Assembly (NCBI RefSeq): GCF_001442535.1
Contig: NZ_CP013141.1
Coordinates: 1,220,336 to 1,284,335, forward strand
Source: Lysobacter antibioticus
GTDB lineage: Bacteria > Pseudomonadota > Gammaproteobacteria > Xanthomonadales > Xanthomonadaceae
Direction: 5' to 3'
DNA length: 64,000 nucleotides
The notes beneath the pieces are model-generated. The model searched no databases, was not told the origin of the DNA, and worked only from the letters and a program-made list of their open reading frames with translations. The position numbers were made by a program, and so were the translations under genes. The first letter of the stretch is position 1, and every line of letters starts with the position of its first letter. Of the stretch, positions 13,514 through 26,646 are shown piece after piece.

Positions 13514-13535
13514 CCCCGGCTACGGCCGGGGTTTT
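13514..13535 (+). terminator. Rho-independent terminator of the second M4 protease
   Basis: CCCCGGC and GCCGGGG around a TACG loop, followed by TTTTC. It is 48 bp past the stop codon and resembles the terminator of the first protease. Confidence 0.85.
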
Positions 13536-13598
13536 CTGTTCCGCGCGAGATCCCGTCTGCGATCGCGGGCGGTCGTACGGCAGGTTCCGGCTTGGAGC

Positions 13599-13958
13599 TC
13601 AGTAAGACACCACGTACTTGAAACCGCCGAAGATCATCCGCTTGCCGTCGAACGGCAAGGCCTTCGGGTCCATCATGTCGGCCAGGCGCGGGTCGGCCAT
13701 GACCTTCTTGTTGATGCGATCGCGCTGCGCGCGCGACTTGTACACGATCCACGAAAACACGACGACCTCGTCCGGCTTGAGCTTCACCGCCTGCGGGAAC
13801 GAGGTGGATTTGCCGGGCTTGACGTCGTCGGCGACCGATTCGACGTACTGCAGCGCGCCGAATTCCATCCATATCTTGCCGGCCTTGCGTGCGAGCCGGC
13901 GATAAGCGGCGAGATTCTTCTTCGGTACCGCCAATACGAAACCATCGACGTAACTCAT
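13599..13958 (-). CDS. DUF1428 family protein (YbaA-like)
   Basis: 119-residue cytoplasmic protein. MSYVDGFVLAVPKKN at the N-terminus, SWIVYKSRAQRD in the middle and KRMIFGGFKYVV at the end are typical of DUF1428, which has a dimeric alpha/beta-barrel (ferredoxin-like) fold. E. coli YbaA belongs here; its function is unknown. The start ATG 13958 is well supported by TAGGAGGAGGT just upstream. A palindrome, GGGGACAGTCCCC, sits directly before the ribosome-binding site. It is convergent with the second M4 protease. Confidence 0.88.
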   Translation of the reverse strand: MSYVDGFVLAVPKKNLAAYRRLARKAGKIWMEFGALQYVESVADDVKPGKSTSFPQAVKLKPDEVVVFSWIVYKSRAQRDRINKKVMADPRLADMMDPKALPFDGKRMIFGGFKYVVSY

Positions 13959-13971
13959 ACCTCCTCCTAGC

Positions 13972-13984
13972 GGGGACAGTCCCC
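13972..13984. promoter_or_regulatory. Palindrome GGGGACAGTCCCC before the DUF1428 start
   Basis: Perfect 6-bp inverted repeat with a single central A, immediately upstream of the ribosome-binding site. It could be an operator or a small hairpin in the leader. REP-like elements with this sequence also occur in bacteria, so its nature is uncertain. Confidence 0.3.
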
Positions 13985-14281
13985 GGTTTCAAGGGCGAAA
14001 CAGGTCCGATTACGAACCGGTTCCACTCGGAAGCTGCGTCCGGACTAGCGCGCCTGCCTGCCATCGCGTATCGGTATGGCGGACCGGCAGCGACGCTGCG
14101 CAGGAAGCAGCGATAGCCGCGCCTGCAATGACGGGCCCGCGCAGGAGTAACCCAGCCACTGGAAACGCAGCGTGATCATTGCGTGGAATCGGGCGCTGGA
14201 CCAGTGCACCGGCTGGGCAACGACGGCGCGGCCTGGCGTGGCCCCTGACGCGGACCGCTCGGCGATCGTCGGGCGGTGCGT

Positions 14282-14313
14282 CAAAACAGACGCGCCGCCT
14301 CGAAGGCGGCGCG
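14282..14313 (-). terminator. Terminator downstream of the YceI gene
   Basis: CGCGCCGCC and GGCGGCGCG (9-bp perfect stem, TTCGA-type loop) followed on the minus strand by TCTGTTTTGA. It is 43 bp after the stop of the YceI family gene. Confidence 0.75.
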
Positions 14314-14355
14314 TTGCGTCATAGATTTGCCGAGGCCCGCTCGGCGGCTCGCTGC

Positions 14356-14949
14356 TTATTCGGCGGCGACTGCCTCGACCTGGATGCGCAGATCCACGTT
14401 CATGCTGAAACCGTACTCCTTGCCGGCCGCCATGCCGAACTGGTCGCGCTGGAAGCTCGCGCTGGCGTCGGCGCCGCACAGCTCGCGCTTGAGCATCGGA
14501 TGCGGGATGCATTTGAACTTGGCGATCTTCAGGCTCAGCGGCTTGGTCACGCCGTGCAGGGTCAGCTCGCCGTCGACCCGGGTCGGCGCGCCGGCGACGA
14601 AATCGGCGAACTTGCCTTTGTAGGTCGCGGTCGGAAACTTGGCGGTGTCGAACAGCTCGGGCTTGTTGGCATGCTCGTTCATCGCATCCAGGCCGAAGTC
14701 GATGCTCTTCGTATCGATCGTGACCTCGACCGTACCGCTGCCGGCCTTCTTGTCGAGCACGACCGTGCCCTCGGACTTGTTGAATTTGCCGCGCCACACC
14801 GACACGCCCATGTGATCGGCTTCGAAACTCGGATAGGTATGCGAAGGATCGATCTTGTAGGCGACCGGCGCCGCCTGAGCGCCGCCTGCGAGGGACGAAC
14901 CGGCCAACAGCGCCAACGTAGCCAGAGCCGAACGGGTGACTGAGTTCAT
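14356..14949 (-). CDS. YceI family periplasmic lipid-binding protein
   Basis: 197 residues. The signal peptide ends at GGAQA, and the mature protein opens with [20 protein letters not shown], the usual N-terminus of the YceI/lipocalin-like family. Other family features are [13 protein letters not shown], the [15 protein letters not shown] segment and [14 protein letters not shown]. These proteins form an extended beta-barrel that binds polyisoprenoids in the periplasm; the physiological role is unclear. ATG 14949 is chosen because it begins a standard signal peptide. It has its own terminator. Confidence 0.92.
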   Translation of the reverse strand: MNSVTRSALATLALLAGSSLAGGAQAAPVAYKIDPSHTYPSFEADHMGVSVWRGKFNKSEGTVVLDKKAGSGTVEVTIDTKSIDFGLDAMNEHANKPELFDTAKFPTATYKGKFADFVAGAPTRVDGELTLHGVTKPLSLKIAKFKCIPHPMLKRELCGADASASFQRDQFGMAAGKEYGFSMNVDLRIQVEAVAAE

Positions 14950-15100
14950 CGCGGAAATCCGAGCTGGAGGTGCCGGCAAACTAGCACCGTCGCTTCGCGG
15001 GCCGCAACCGCGAGCGCCCGAACTGAGCGCTTACGCTCAAACTCGTCATTCCGGCGTCATCTGTGCGTCAGCTCGCGCCTGTTCATTCCGATGCCGGCGC

Positions 15101-15127
15101 AAAAAAAACGCCGCCCGAAGGCGGCGT
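15101..15127 (-). terminator. Strong terminator downstream of gyrA
   Basis: ACGCCGCC and GGCGGCGT stem with a tetraloop (TTCG on the minus strand), followed on the minus strand by a run of T residues (A8 on the plus strand). TTTT on the other side could allow weak bidirectional function. Confidence 0.9.
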
Positions 15128-15153
15128 TTTCCTGGATCGTTACACCGGCCGTA

Positions 15154-17808
15154 TCAGGCTTCCGGCGACGAAGGCTCCTGCGCATCCGCGGCCGGAGCGG
15201 CCTCGACCGCGCCGCCCGGCACCGCCGGCAGGTCGGTCTCGCCGCCTTCTTCGGCATCGTCCAGCGATGCGTCGAGGCGTTCGATGGTCTGCAGGTTTTC
15301 GTTCTCGGCCAAACGCATCAGGGTCACGCCCTGGGTGTTGCGGCCGACCTGCGAAATGCCGTCGGCGCGCGTGCGCACCAGGGTGCCGCCGTCGGAGATC
15401 ATCAGCACTTCGTGGTGGTCGCTGAGCTGGATCGCACCGACCAGGGCGCCGTTGCGGTCGGTGGTCTTCAGCGCGATCACGCCCTGGGTGCCGCGGCCCT
15501 TGCAGGGGTATTCCTCGACCGCGGTGCGCTTGCCGAAACCGCGCTGGCTGGCGGTCAGGATGTCGCCGTCGCCGTCGATCACCACCATGCTGACGACGAA
15601 GGCGTTGCTCGCGCCCTCGTCGCCTTCGGCCAGACGGATGCCGCGCACGCCGGTCGCGGTGCGGCCCATCGCGCGCACCGAGCTCTCGGAGAAGCGCACG
15701 GCCTTGCCGTTGCTCGCGAACAGCATCACGTCGCGCTGACCGTCGGTCAGAGCCACATCGACCAAGGCGTCGCCGTCGTCGAGGTTGATCGCGATCTTGC
15801 CGCGCGCCAGACGGAAGGCGAACTCGCTCAGCGGGGTCTTCTTGACCGTGCCGTTACGGGTGGCGAAGAACACGAAGTGATCGTCGTCGTAGGCGCGCAC
15901 CGGCAACACCGCCTGCACCTGCTCGCCGGCTTCCAGCGCCAGCCAGTTGATGATCGGACGGCCGCGCGCGTTCGGGCCGGCATCCGGCAGTTGGTGCACG
16001 GACAGCCAGAACACCCGGCCGGCGCTGGTGAAGGTCAGCAAGGTGTCGTGGGTGTTGACCAACCACAGCTTGTCGATGAAATCCTCGTCCTTGGTCGAGG
16101 CCGCATTGCGGCCCTTGCCGCCGCGCTTCTGCGCGCGATAGGCGCTGACCGGCTGGCGCTTGGCGTAGCCCGAATGCGACAGGGTCACGACCACGTCTTC
16201 CGGCGCGATCAGGTCGAGGATGTCGAGATCCTCTTCGCTGGCGCGGATTTCGCTGCGGCGCGCATCGCCGAATTCTTCCTTGAGGTTGCGCAGTTCGGTG
16301 CGGATCACTTCCAGCAACACGTCGGGATTCTCGAGGATCTCGATCAGGCCGCGGATCGCTTCCAACAGCAGCTTGTATTCCTCGGTGAGCTTTTCCTGCT
16401 CCAGGCCGGTCAGGCGGTGCAAGCGCATTTCCAGGATCTGGGTGGCCTGGACCTCGGTCAGCTGATAGCGGCCGTCGGCCAGGCCGACGCCGGCCGGCAG
16501 GTCTTCCGGACGCGAGGCCTCGGCGCCGGCGGCGCCGAGCAGCGCACCGACCAGACCCGGTTCCCAGGTCTTCTCGAGCATGCGCTCGCGCGCTTCGTTC
16601 GGGTTCGCCGAGGTCTTGATCAGTTCGATCATCTCGTCGATGTTGGCGAGCGCGACCGTCAGGCCTTCGAGGATGTGCGCGCGCTGGCGCGCCTTGCGCA
16701 GCTCGAAGATGGTGCGGCGGGTCACCACTTCGCGGCGGTGACGGATGAAGGCTTCGAGGATCTGCTTGAGGTTGAGCAACTGCGGGCGGCCGTCGACCAA
16801 GGCCACCATGTTGATGCCGAACACCGACTCCATCTGCGTCTGCTGATAGAGGTTGTTGAGCACCACTTCGGCCGATTCGCCGCGCTTGACCTCGATGAAG
16901 ATGCGCATGCCGTCCTTGTCGGACTCGTCGCGCAGCTCGCTGATGCCCTCGAGCCTTTTTTCCTTGACCAGCTCGGCGATCTTTTCGATCAAACGGGCCT
17001 TGTTGACCTGGTACGGGATCTCGGTGACCGCGATCGCCTCGCGGCCGGTGCTCTCGTTGACCTCGATCTCGGCGCGCGCGCGCATGCGCACGCGGCCGCG
17101 ACCGGTGCGGTAGGCGTTGATGATGCCGGCGGTGCCGTTGATGATGCCGGCGGTCGGGAAATCGGGGCCGGGGATGTATTCCATCAGCGCATCGACGTCC
17201 AGCTCGGGATCGTTGATCAGGGCGATGGTCGCCTCGATCACTTCCGACAGGTTGTGCGGCGGAATGTTGGTCGCCATGCCCACGGCGATACCGGCCGAGC
17301 CGTTGACGAGCAGGTTCGGCACCCGGGTCGGCATGACCGTGGGTTCGAGCTCTTTCTCGTCGTAGTTGGGCTGGAAGTCGACGGTTTCCTTGTCGATGTC
17401 GGCCATCAGCTCGTGGGTGAGCTTGGCCATGCGCGATTCGGTGTAACGCATCGCCGCGGCGGAGTCGCCGTCGACCGAACCGAAGTTGCCCTGGCCGTCG
17501 ACCAGCAGATAACGCAGCGAGAACGGCTGCGCCATGCGCACCAGCGTGTCGTAGACCGACTGATCGCCGTGCGGGTGGTACTTACCGATCACGTCACCGA
17601 CGATACGCGCCGACTTGAAGTGCGGCTTGTTGCTGTGAGCGCCCAGCTCGCTCATGGCGTAGAGGACGCGGCGGTGCACAGGCTTGAGGCCGTCTCGAAC
17701 GTCAGGAAGCGCGCGCCCGACGATCACGCTCATGGCGTAATCGAGATAGCTGCGGCGCATCTCGTCTTCGAGATTGACCTGGATGATTTCCTTGGCGAGT
17801 TCGGCCAT
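15154..17808 (-). CDS. gyrA: DNA gyrase subunit A
   Basis: 884 residues from ATG 17808 ([17 protein letters not shown]). It introduces negative supercoils with GyrB. The winged-helix catalytic Tyr122 is in AMRYTE. The quinolone-determining region reads [12 protein letters not shown], so residue 83 is Gln where E. coli has Ser, while Asp87 is kept. The GyrA box QKRGGKG and the C-terminal pinwheel repeats are present, followed by an acidic tail. It lies downstream of mtnA with 530 bp between them and has its own candidate promoter at 17941-17949. A strong terminator follows. Confidence 0.98.
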   Translation of the reverse strand: MAELAKEIIQVNLEDEMRRSYLDYAMSVIVGRALPDVRDGLKPVHRRVLYAMSELGAHSNKPHFKSARIVGDVIGKYHPHGDQSVYDTLVRMAQPFSLRYLLVDGQGNFGSVDGDSAAAMRYTESRMAKLTHELMADIDKETVDFQPNYDEKELEPTVMPTRVPNLLVNGSAGIAVGMATNIPPHNLSEVIEATIALINDPELDVDALMEYIPGPDFPTAGIINGTAGIINAYRTGRGRVRMRARAEIEVNESTGREAIAVTEIPYQVNKARLIEKIAELVKEKRLEGISELRDESDKDGMRIFIEVKRGESAEVVLNNLYQQTQMESVFGINMVALVDGRPQLLNLKQILEAFIRHRREVVTRRTIFELRKARQRAHILEGLTVALANIDEMIELIKTSANPNEARERMLEKTWEPGLVGALLGAAGAEASRPEDLPAGVGLADGRYQLTEVQATQILEMRLHRLTGLEQEKLTEEYKLLLEAIRGLIEILENPDVLLEVIRTELRNLKEEFGDARRSEIRASEEDLDILDLIAPEDVVVTLSHSGYAKRQPVSAYRAQKRGGKGRNAASTKDEDFIDKLWLVNTHDTLLTFTSAGRVFWLSVHQLPDAGPNARGRPIINWLALEAGEQVQAVLPVRAYDDDHFVFFATRNGTVKKTPLSEFAFRLARGKIAINLDDGDALVDVALTDGQRDVMLFASNGKAVRFSESSVRAMGRTATGVRGIRLAEGDEGASNAFVVSMVVIDGDGDILTASQRGFGKRTAVEEYPCKGRGTQGVIALKTTDRNGALVGAIQLSDHHEVLMISDGGTLVRTRADGISQVGRNTQGVTLMRLAENENLQTIERLDASLDDAEEGGETDLPAVPGGAVEAAPAADAQEPSSPEA

Positions 17809-18338
17809 CAGGGTTCCGTTGCGTGCGGTGATTCGGACGCCCCGGACGAACGGCACCGGCATTCCAGTCGGAATGCCGCCAACAGGGTCCCAGCGGGCCT
17901 GTCCTGCAGCTCGCTCGGGGCGGCGTAAAAGTGACTGGAAATCATACCACGAAACGCGGTTTCACAGGGGCCTGATTCCCACGCAGAAACAATCACTTGG
18001 ATGTGATTTTCAGCTGCGCTGCAGCATCCGTCGCGGGGGGATCGCCGCAGGCTCGGCCAAGGCGGTTTGCCGGCGGCCGCAAAGCCGCTCGCGCAGGCCG
18101 CGAAACCGGTCTGCCAGGCAGCCCGCGAACGCCGTCCGCAGGCCCGAAAAGACGGCCGGCCCGGAAGACGGTCGGCCCGGCGGACGAAGCCAGCGGGGAG
18201 TCGAGCAAGCCCTGGCCGGGCCGCTTCGGCCAGCGCCCTGGACGCCGCCAGCGAGCGCTGTGCACCGTCACCGCGCCGGTGCCCTGCCCGGCTTGCGGAC
18301 GGCCCGCAGAAGCCTCGGCCGGCCGCCGAGGCGCCGGC
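17809..18338. other. gyrA-mtnA intergenic region
   Basis: 530 bp, no supportable gene. The gyrA-proximal part (17930-18000) is A/T-richer and holds the promoter candidate. The mtnA-proximal part is very GC-rich and low in complexity. A 7-bp hairpin (GCCTCGG/CCGAGGC, 18312-18332) follows the mtnA stop but has no T-tract. Confidence 0.6.
17941..17949 (-). promoter_or_regulatory. Candidate gyrA promoter (extended -10)
   Basis: On the minus strand TGGTATGAT is an extended -10 element (TGn-TATGAT). A poor -35 (CTGTGA) lies about 17 bases upstream. It would give a leader of about 125 nt to the gyrA start. Confidence 0.4.
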
Positions 18339-19397
18339 TCAGCCGCCGAACGCCGCCCGCATCGCCGCCTCGTCGGGGCGCTCGATCACGCCGCGCTCGG
18401 TGACGATGGCGTCGATCAGCTCGTGCGGGGTCACGTCGAACACCGGGTTCCAGGCACCCACCCGCTCGGCCGCGGTGCGCGTGCCGCCGACCGCGAACAA
18501 CTCGCCCGGGTCGCGTTCTTCGATCTCGATCGCGTCGCCCGACAAGGTGTCCATGTCGACCGTCGACGACGGCGCGGCGACCATGAAGCGCACGCCGTGA
18601 TGGCGCGCGGCGATGGCCAACTGGTAGGTGCCGATCTTGTTGGCGGTGTCGCCGTTGGCGCAGATGCGGTCGGCACCGACGATGACCCAGCGCACCTTGC
18701 CGGTCTTCATCAGGTGCGAAGCCGCCGAGTCGGCGATCAGGGTCGGCGCGATGCCGTCCTGTTCCAGCTCCCACACCGTCAGGCGCGCGCCCTGCAGCCA
18801 GGGCCGGGTCTCGCCGGCGAACACCGCATCGATGCGGCCCTGGGCCACGCCGGCGCGGATCACGCCGAGCGCGGTACCGAAGCCGGCGGTCGCGAGCGAG
18901 CCGGTGTTGCAATGGGTCAGTACGCCGCTGCCGGGCTCGATCAGCGCCGCGCCGAGCGCACCCATGCGCCGGTTCGCGGCCAGATCTTCATCGGCGATCG
19001 CCTGCGCCTCGCGGGCGAGGACCTCGCGCCAATCGCCGCCGGCGCCGGCCAACACCCGGCGCATCCGCGCCAGGGCCCAGGCCAGGTTGACCGCGGTCGG
19101 GCGCGCCGCATTGAGGCGCTGCAGGGCCGGCTCGATCGCCGCCAGGGCTTCGACGCCGTTGCCGGCTTCGACCTCGCGCGCGGCCAGGACCACGCCCCAG
19201 GCGGCGGCGATGCCGATCGCCGGGGCGCCGCGCACGGTCAGCGCATGGATCGCCGCGGCGACCGCATCGCTGTCGTCGCAGCGCACGTACTCCACGGCGA
19301 AAGGCAGCTTGCGCTGGTCGAGCAGTTCGAGGGCGTCTCCGGTCCAGCGGATCGGGCGGATGCGGTCGTAGCGGTCGAAATCGATGGCGTCGTTCAT
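18339..19397 (-). CDS. mtnA: S-methyl-5-thioribose-1-phosphate isomerase
   Basis: 352 residues. It converts methylthioribose-1-phosphate to methylthioribulose-1-phosphate in the methionine salvage pathway. Family motifs: [16 protein letters not shown] at the N-terminal part, the catalytic Cys in [13 protein letters not shown], and the Asp-containing loop [18 protein letters not shown]. Length and start (ATG 19397) fit the family. gyrA lies next downstream, an order common in xanthomonads. No other methionine-salvage genes are in the window. Confidence 0.96.
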   Translation of the reverse strand: MNDAIDFDRYDRIRPIRWTGDALELLDQRKLPFAVEYVRCDDSDAVAAAIHALTVRGAPAIGIAAAWGVVLAAREVEAGNGVEALAAIEPALQRLNAARPTAVNLAWALARMRRVLAGAGGDWREVLAREAQAIADEDLAANRRMGALGAALIEPGSGVLTHCNTGSLATAGFGTALGVIRAGVAQGRIDAVFAGETRPWLQGARLTVWELEQDGIAPTLIADSAASHLMKTGKVRWVIVGADRICANGDTANKIGTYQLAIAARHHGVRFMVAAPSSTVDMDTLSGDAIEIEERDPGELFAVGGTRTAAERVGAWNPVFDVTPHELIDAIVTERGVIERPDEAAMRAAFGG

Positions 19398-19484
19398 GCG
19401 CGCAGTTTAACGGATGCGCGTGTCGGCCCCGAAACACCGGCCCCCGAAGCACCGGCCGCGAAAACATTCGCCCCGGAACAGCGG

Positions 19485-19524
19485 CCGAAACGACGACGCC
19501 CCCGGCCTTGCGACCGGGGGCGTC
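19485..19524 (-). terminator. Hairpin downstream of the first DUF3011 gene
   Basis: GACGCCCCCGG and CCGGGGGCGTC, an 11-bp stem with an 8-base loop, 30 bp after the stop codon on the minus strand. The tail (GTCGTTTCGG) is only weakly T-rich. Confidence 0.6.
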
Positions 19525-19553
19525 TGTGCATGCGCAGGATGCGGGTATTGCGA

Positions 19554-20318
19554 TCAGTTGACCCGGAACACGCCGCGGCAGCCGCCGGCGACCCACACGC
19601 CGTTGCGGTCCCAGCCCCAGGTCTGGCCTTCGATGCAAGGCGAACCGGAGTTCTGCTTGATCAGGCGCGCATCGCGGCGAATCGACATGTTGCAGCGGTT
19701 CTGGCGATTGTTGCGCGACTCGCAGCTGACTTCCTGGCCGCCGCCCCAACCGCCACCGCCGCCTCCGTTCCAGCCGCCACCACCGCCGCCACCGCCGCGC
19801 GAAGCGACGAATTCGGCGCGGCAACCGTCGCTTACCCAGACCTCACCGGGGCGCGAACCCCAACTGCGGCCCTCGATGCACGGCGAGCTCGAAATCTGCC
19901 GTTGCAGACGTGCGCGATTGCCGTCGATGCGGCAGGTGCGCGGGCGGTTGTCGTTGGAATCGCAGCGCACGACTTCGCCGCTGCCGCCACCGCCGTTCCA
20001 GCCACCACCGCCGCCGTTCCAACCGCCGCCGCCACGGCCGAGGGTGAACTCGGCGCGGCAACCTTCGCGGACCCAGATGCCCGAGCGGTCGTAACCCCAG
20101 CTGCGTCCCTGGCTGCACGAAGACTTGGACAACTGCCGGCTGAGCTGCACGCCGCCGCGCGTATCGGCGTCGCAACGACGCTCGCGGTTGTCGGTGGATT
20201 CGCAACGGATCACGTTGTTGTAACCGTAATCGTCGTATTGCGGCGCGGCTTGTGCGGCGCCGGCGGCCATGCCGAGGCCGACCATCAAGCTCAAACCGGA
20301 AAGAATGCGTGCGGACAT
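19554..20318 (-). CDS. Secreted protein with three DUF3011 repeats and Gly-rich linkers
   Basis: 254 residues from ATG 20318. Two earlier in-frame ATGs exist, but one abuts AGGAG, so 20318 has the right spacing. The signal peptide ends at AAQA. Three repeats of about 55 residues (about 36-91, 117-170, 197-252) each have the DUF3011 pattern: a CES/CDS Cys, a second Cys ~9 residues on, SPC or SSC, SWG, WV, GCRAEF. Four cysteines per repeat suggest two disulphides each. Repeats are joined by GGGGWNGG-type linkers. Function unknown; secreted or periplasmic by signal peptide. It lies downstream of a second, related DUF3011 gene. Confidence 0.85.
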   Translation of the reverse strand: MSARILSGLSLMVGLGMAAGAAQAAPQYDDYGYNNVIRCESTDNRERRCDADTRGGVQLSRQLSKSSCSQGRSWGYDRSGIWVREGCRAEFTLGRGGGGWNGGGGGWNGGGGSGEVVRCDSNDNRPRTCRIDGNRARLQRQISSSPCIEGRSWGSRPGEVWVSDGCRAEFVASRGGGGGGGGWNGGGGGGWGGGQEVSCESRNNRQNRCNMSIRRDARLIKQNSGSPCIEGQTWGWDRNGVWVAGGCRGVFRVN

Positions 20319-20497
20319 GTTCATGCTCCTTGTCAATGTGCCAAGGACTCTATCTGAACCCGCTTAACGCCAGCTCAAGATTTTCGCCCTTCGTGGCGGA
20401 GAGCCAAAAACGTTCATGACTCGCTTAGTTTGCGCCGTTGTTGCAGTGCAGCGTCGCACCTCGATCGGCAAACTGCCGGCCGTGGCACGCCGTCGGA

Positions 20498-21226
20498 TCA
20501 TCCGCCGTTGCGGCGATAGTCGAGCTCGAAGTCGGCACGGCAGCCGTCCTCGACCCAGACCCCGTGCGCGTCGTAGCCCCAACTGCGACCTTCGATGCAC
20601 TCGGTCTTCGACAACTGCTTGACCATGCGCACGCCCAGGCCGGTTTCGCCATCGCAACGGCGTGCGCGCCGGTCCTGCGATTCGCAACGCAGCAAGGGCT
20701 TGCGCGCCTGTCCGGTCGGTTCCTCGACACCGAGCAGACGGAATTCGGCGCGGCAACCGCCCGAAACCCAGATGCCCTGCTTGTCGGCGCCCCAACTTTG
20801 ATTGCGCAGGCAAGGTTGTTTGGAAAGTTGCTGGGCCAGTACCACGCCCTCGCCGATCTTGGCCGGGCAATGGTTCCAGCGGCCGCCGCGCGACTCACAC
20901 TTGATCACGCGTGCACCAGTCGTGCTGTCGCGGCCGCTGCCGCCCTTGCCGAGCACGAAATCCGCCGCACAGCCCTGCGACACCCACACACCGCCGCGAT
21001 CGGCGCCCCAGCTCGTTCCCTCGACGCAAGGCTTTCCCGAAGTGCGATGGACCAGGCGCACGCCTTCGCGGGTATCGGCCGGACAGCGCACGACTTCCTC
21101 GCCGCTGGAAGCGCAGCGCAACAGGCGCCCACCGTACAGACGCTCGCCCACCGGCTCTGCGCGAGCCTGCGTGCACGCCAAACCGGCGAACGCCAGCCAT
21201 TGGATCGCGATCATCACACCACGCAT
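20498..21226 (-). CDS. Secreted protein with three DUF3011 repeats
   Basis: 242 residues. The signal peptide ends near ARA (residue 23). Three DUF3011 repeats at about 35-90, 106-162 and 178-233 show the same Cys/SWG/WV/GC pattern as the neighbouring gene, but are joined by short non-glycine linkers. The third repeat (CESQDRRARRCDGET...SWGYDAHGVWVEDGCRADF) is closest to the first repeat of the downstream protein. ATG 21226 is preceded by GGGGGA. The 179-bp gap to the next gene has no obvious terminator, so co-transcription is possible. Function unknown. Confidence 0.83.
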   Translation of the reverse strand: MRGVMIAIQWLAFAGLACTQARAEPVGERLYGGRLLRCASSGEEVVRCPADTREGVRLVHRTSGKPCVEGTSWGADRGGVWVSQGCAADFVLGKGGSGRDSTTGARVIKCESRGGRWNHCPAKIGEGVVLAQQLSKQPCLRNQSWGADKQGIWVSGGCRAEFRLLGVEEPTGQARKPLLRCESQDRRARRCDGETGLGVRMVKQLSKTECIEGRSWGYDAHGVWVEDGCRADFELDYRRNGG

Positions 21227-21330
21227 GCACGTCCCCCCGCACCCGACCCGATCACTCTAACCGCGATCGATGAAACTGCAATCAAAACGAGGCAGTTACC
21301 GTTCGCCGCCGCATGCGGGGTTCATCGCGG

Positions 21331-24980
<3,650 letters not shown>

Positions 24981-25311
24981 CTAGCCCCACTTTTTCAAAG
25001 GGGGGAAATCCTTCGGCGGGATTGGCACGCACTTTGGGGGATTCGGCCTTCGGGCTATCGCCGGATTCAGCGCCGAGTGCTGCGACAAGCACGCCGCATC
25101 GATTCCCAAACAGCCCCTCCGCATCCGAATCACCGTTTGCTGTTGCTGTTGCTGTGCGCCGCCATGCACTCGCGAAGGCTAAAGAAGACCCGGAGGGCGG
25201 CCCGCATGGATGCGGGCCGTTTTTCATCGGGACAGGGATGTCCCGTATGAAAAATCCCTGCGGAGGCACCGATCGTGCGGGCCTGTGATTCAAAGAAAAG
25301 CATTTTTCTTT

Positions 25312-25369
25312 GGTTACCTTTCTTTTGTTGCTTATGACAAAAGAAAGTAACCCGCCGCTTTAGTGGCGG
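25312..25369. repeat. Hairpin-forming intergenic repeat
   Basis: GGTTACCTTTCTTTTGT (25312-25328) pairs with ACAAAAGAAAGTAACC (25337-25352) with one bulged base. A smaller CCGCC/GGCGG hairpin follows (25352-25369). Sequences of this kind are familiar dispersed repeats in xanthomonad genomes (recollection); only one copy is present here. Confidence 0.6.
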
Positions 25370-25384
25370 AAGCTTTTGGCGTTT

Positions 25385-25408
25385 GATCCTGATCCTGATC
25401 CTGATCTT
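25385..25408. repeat. Short tandem repeat (GATCCT)x4
   Basis: Four consecutive hexamers, GATCCT three times and GATCTT once. Copy number is likely to vary between strains. Confidence 0.8.
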
Positions 25409-25448
25409 GTGCTTGCTTGAGCGATACGCCGCAAGACCGATGCGACGC

Positions 25449-25643
25449 GGTCGCGGCTCGCGCCGCTCCTACCCTTACGACAGCTCACGTCTTCGACCAT
25501 CGACGGAGGCGTTGTGGACTCTGCGCGTCCCGGGGTCGCGGCTTGCGCCGCTCCTACCCCTGCGAGGGTACGCCGCTTCGATGAACGGCATCGGCGTTGC
25601 GGCTTCTGCGCGTCCCGTGGTCGCGGCTCACGCCGCTCCTACA
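25449..25643. repeat. 85-bp tandem array of REP-type units
   Basis: Three REP heads, GGTCGCGGCTCGCGCCGC plus TCCTACC (allowing small changes), begin at 25449, 25534 and 25619, exactly 85 bp apart. The spacers of the first two units also match at their ends (GGCGTTGTGGACTCTGCGCG versus GGCGTTGCGGCTTCTGCGCG), so the whole 85-bp unit was duplicated. The third spacer has diverged. All three heads have the same orientation, opposite to the copies at 47611 and 48549. Confidence 0.8.
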
Positions 25644-25700
25644 GGAAAGCCGAGGTCGAACCCTACGACACCGCAGCGGCACGGATCGCGCCGCTATCCG

Positions 25701-26471
25701 TCACCAACGCGTCGGCTTGCTCAACGGCGGCGCTTCGCGCTGGCGATCGTAGGCACGCAGTTCATCGCGCAGGTGAGCGATGCGCTGGCGGCCGAGGGCA
25801 TTGCGCTGCTCGTCCAGCACCACCGCATCCAGCAGCTCGGCCATGCGCTGCGCCGTCGGCAGCATGGTTTCCCAGGCGTCCAGCGCCGGGATCGGCGCCG
25901 GCAGGGTCAGGAAGAACGCCACCGCCGGAGTCTCCAACGACTGGATCGTCGCCATGTCGAAACTGCCGGGCTTCATGATGTTGGCGACGCTGAACACCGG
26001 GCCGCGCTCAGGGTGGCCTTCGACCAGGCGGTGGAACACGCCCATGTGGCCGTAGACCAGGCCGGCCTTCTCGGCGGCGACCACGATGTCGGGGCCGTGC
26101 AGCTTCTGCCCGGCGCGCGCGGCCAGGTACAGGGTCACGATCTTGTCGAACTCTTCGCTGACGCGACGGCCGAGATCGCTGTTGGCGGCATTGGCGCCGC
26201 CTTCCAGGGTGCGGTCGAACAGTTCCAGCTCGGCCTGGGTGGTGGCCTCGCCCGGCACCGTCGACGATTCGCCGAGTTCGTTCTCGATCTGCTCGCCCAA
26301 CGAGGGCTCCTGTCTCACGCCGGGCTTGCGCTCGCCGGCACGCGGCGCTTCCTCACGGGCCACGCGCTTGCCCTGCCCCGGCTTGCGCGGGCGGCCGAAG
26401 AACACGATCGCGCCGATCAGGATCAGACCGGCGATGAGGATGCCGATCCGCAGCAGTGTCACGTCGGACAT
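25701..26471 (-). CDS. zipA: Cell division protein ZipA
   Basis: 256 residues. The N-terminal inner-membrane anchor (VTLLRIGILIAGLILIGAIV) is followed by a basic/Pro linker and the C-terminal FtsZ-binding domain (from about residue 120; GLVYGHMGVFHRLVEG, SVANIMKPGSFD, PAVAFFLTLPAP). ZipA tethers FtsZ polymers to the membrane during Z-ring assembly. ATG 26471 follows AAAAGGAGC at good spacing. It lies 175 bp downstream of smc and upstream of ligA, separated from ligA by the repeat island. Confidence 0.94.
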   Translation of the reverse strand: MSDVTLLRIGILIAGLILIGAIVFFGRPRKPGQGKRVAREEAPRAGERKPGVRQEPSLGEQIENELGESSTVPGEATTQAELELFDRTLEGGANAANSDLGRRVSEEFDKIVTLYLAARAGQKLHGPDIVVAAEKAGLVYGHMGVFHRLVEGHPERGPVFSVANIMKPGSFDMATIQSLETPAVAFFLTLPAPIPALDAWETMLPTAQRMAELLDAVVLDEQRNALGRQRIAHLRDELRAYDRQREAPPLSKPTRW

Positions 26472-26491
26472 CGGTTGCTCCTTTTGATGCA

Positions 26492-26520
26492 GGGATTCGG
26501 GATTGGAGATTCGGGATTCG
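26492..26520. repeat. GATTCGGGATT-type short direct repeats
   Basis: GGGATTCGGGATT, then GGAGATTCGGGATTCG, directly upstream of the zipA ribosome-binding site in the smc-zipA gap. Strings of this type are common between xanthomonad genes (recollection). Confidence 0.5.
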
Positions 26521-26646
26521 TCAAAGCGGCTGCGCCGGTTCTCGATTCCCTGCCCTATCCCGACTCCCGAACTTAATCACGAATACGACGCAGGCTCCGG
26601 CTGTCGCCCGCCCTGCGTCCCGAATCATTCATCCCGACCGCGCGGC

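Larger units (their letters stand above)
13959..14355. other. Intergenic region, DUF1428 gene to yceI-like gene
   Basis: 397 bp without a supportable gene. It contains the GGGGACAGTCCCC palindrome (13972-13984) next to the DUF1428 start and the terminator of the YceI gene (14291-14313). Nothing else recognisable. Confidence 0.6.

Noticed and set aside
15091..17928. 945-codon plus-strand open frame opposite gyrA
   Set aside because: gyrA on the minus strand has complete catalytic motifs. The antisense frame is a codon-bias artefact.
17993..18600. Short open frames in the gyrA-mtnA gap
   Set aside because: Pro/Arg/Ala-rich low complexity, poor starts, and some overlap mtnA antisense.
25449..25643. 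CRISPR array
   Set aside because: Spacers of the first two units are themselves similar, the repeat is a REP palindrome, only three units are present and there are no cas genes.
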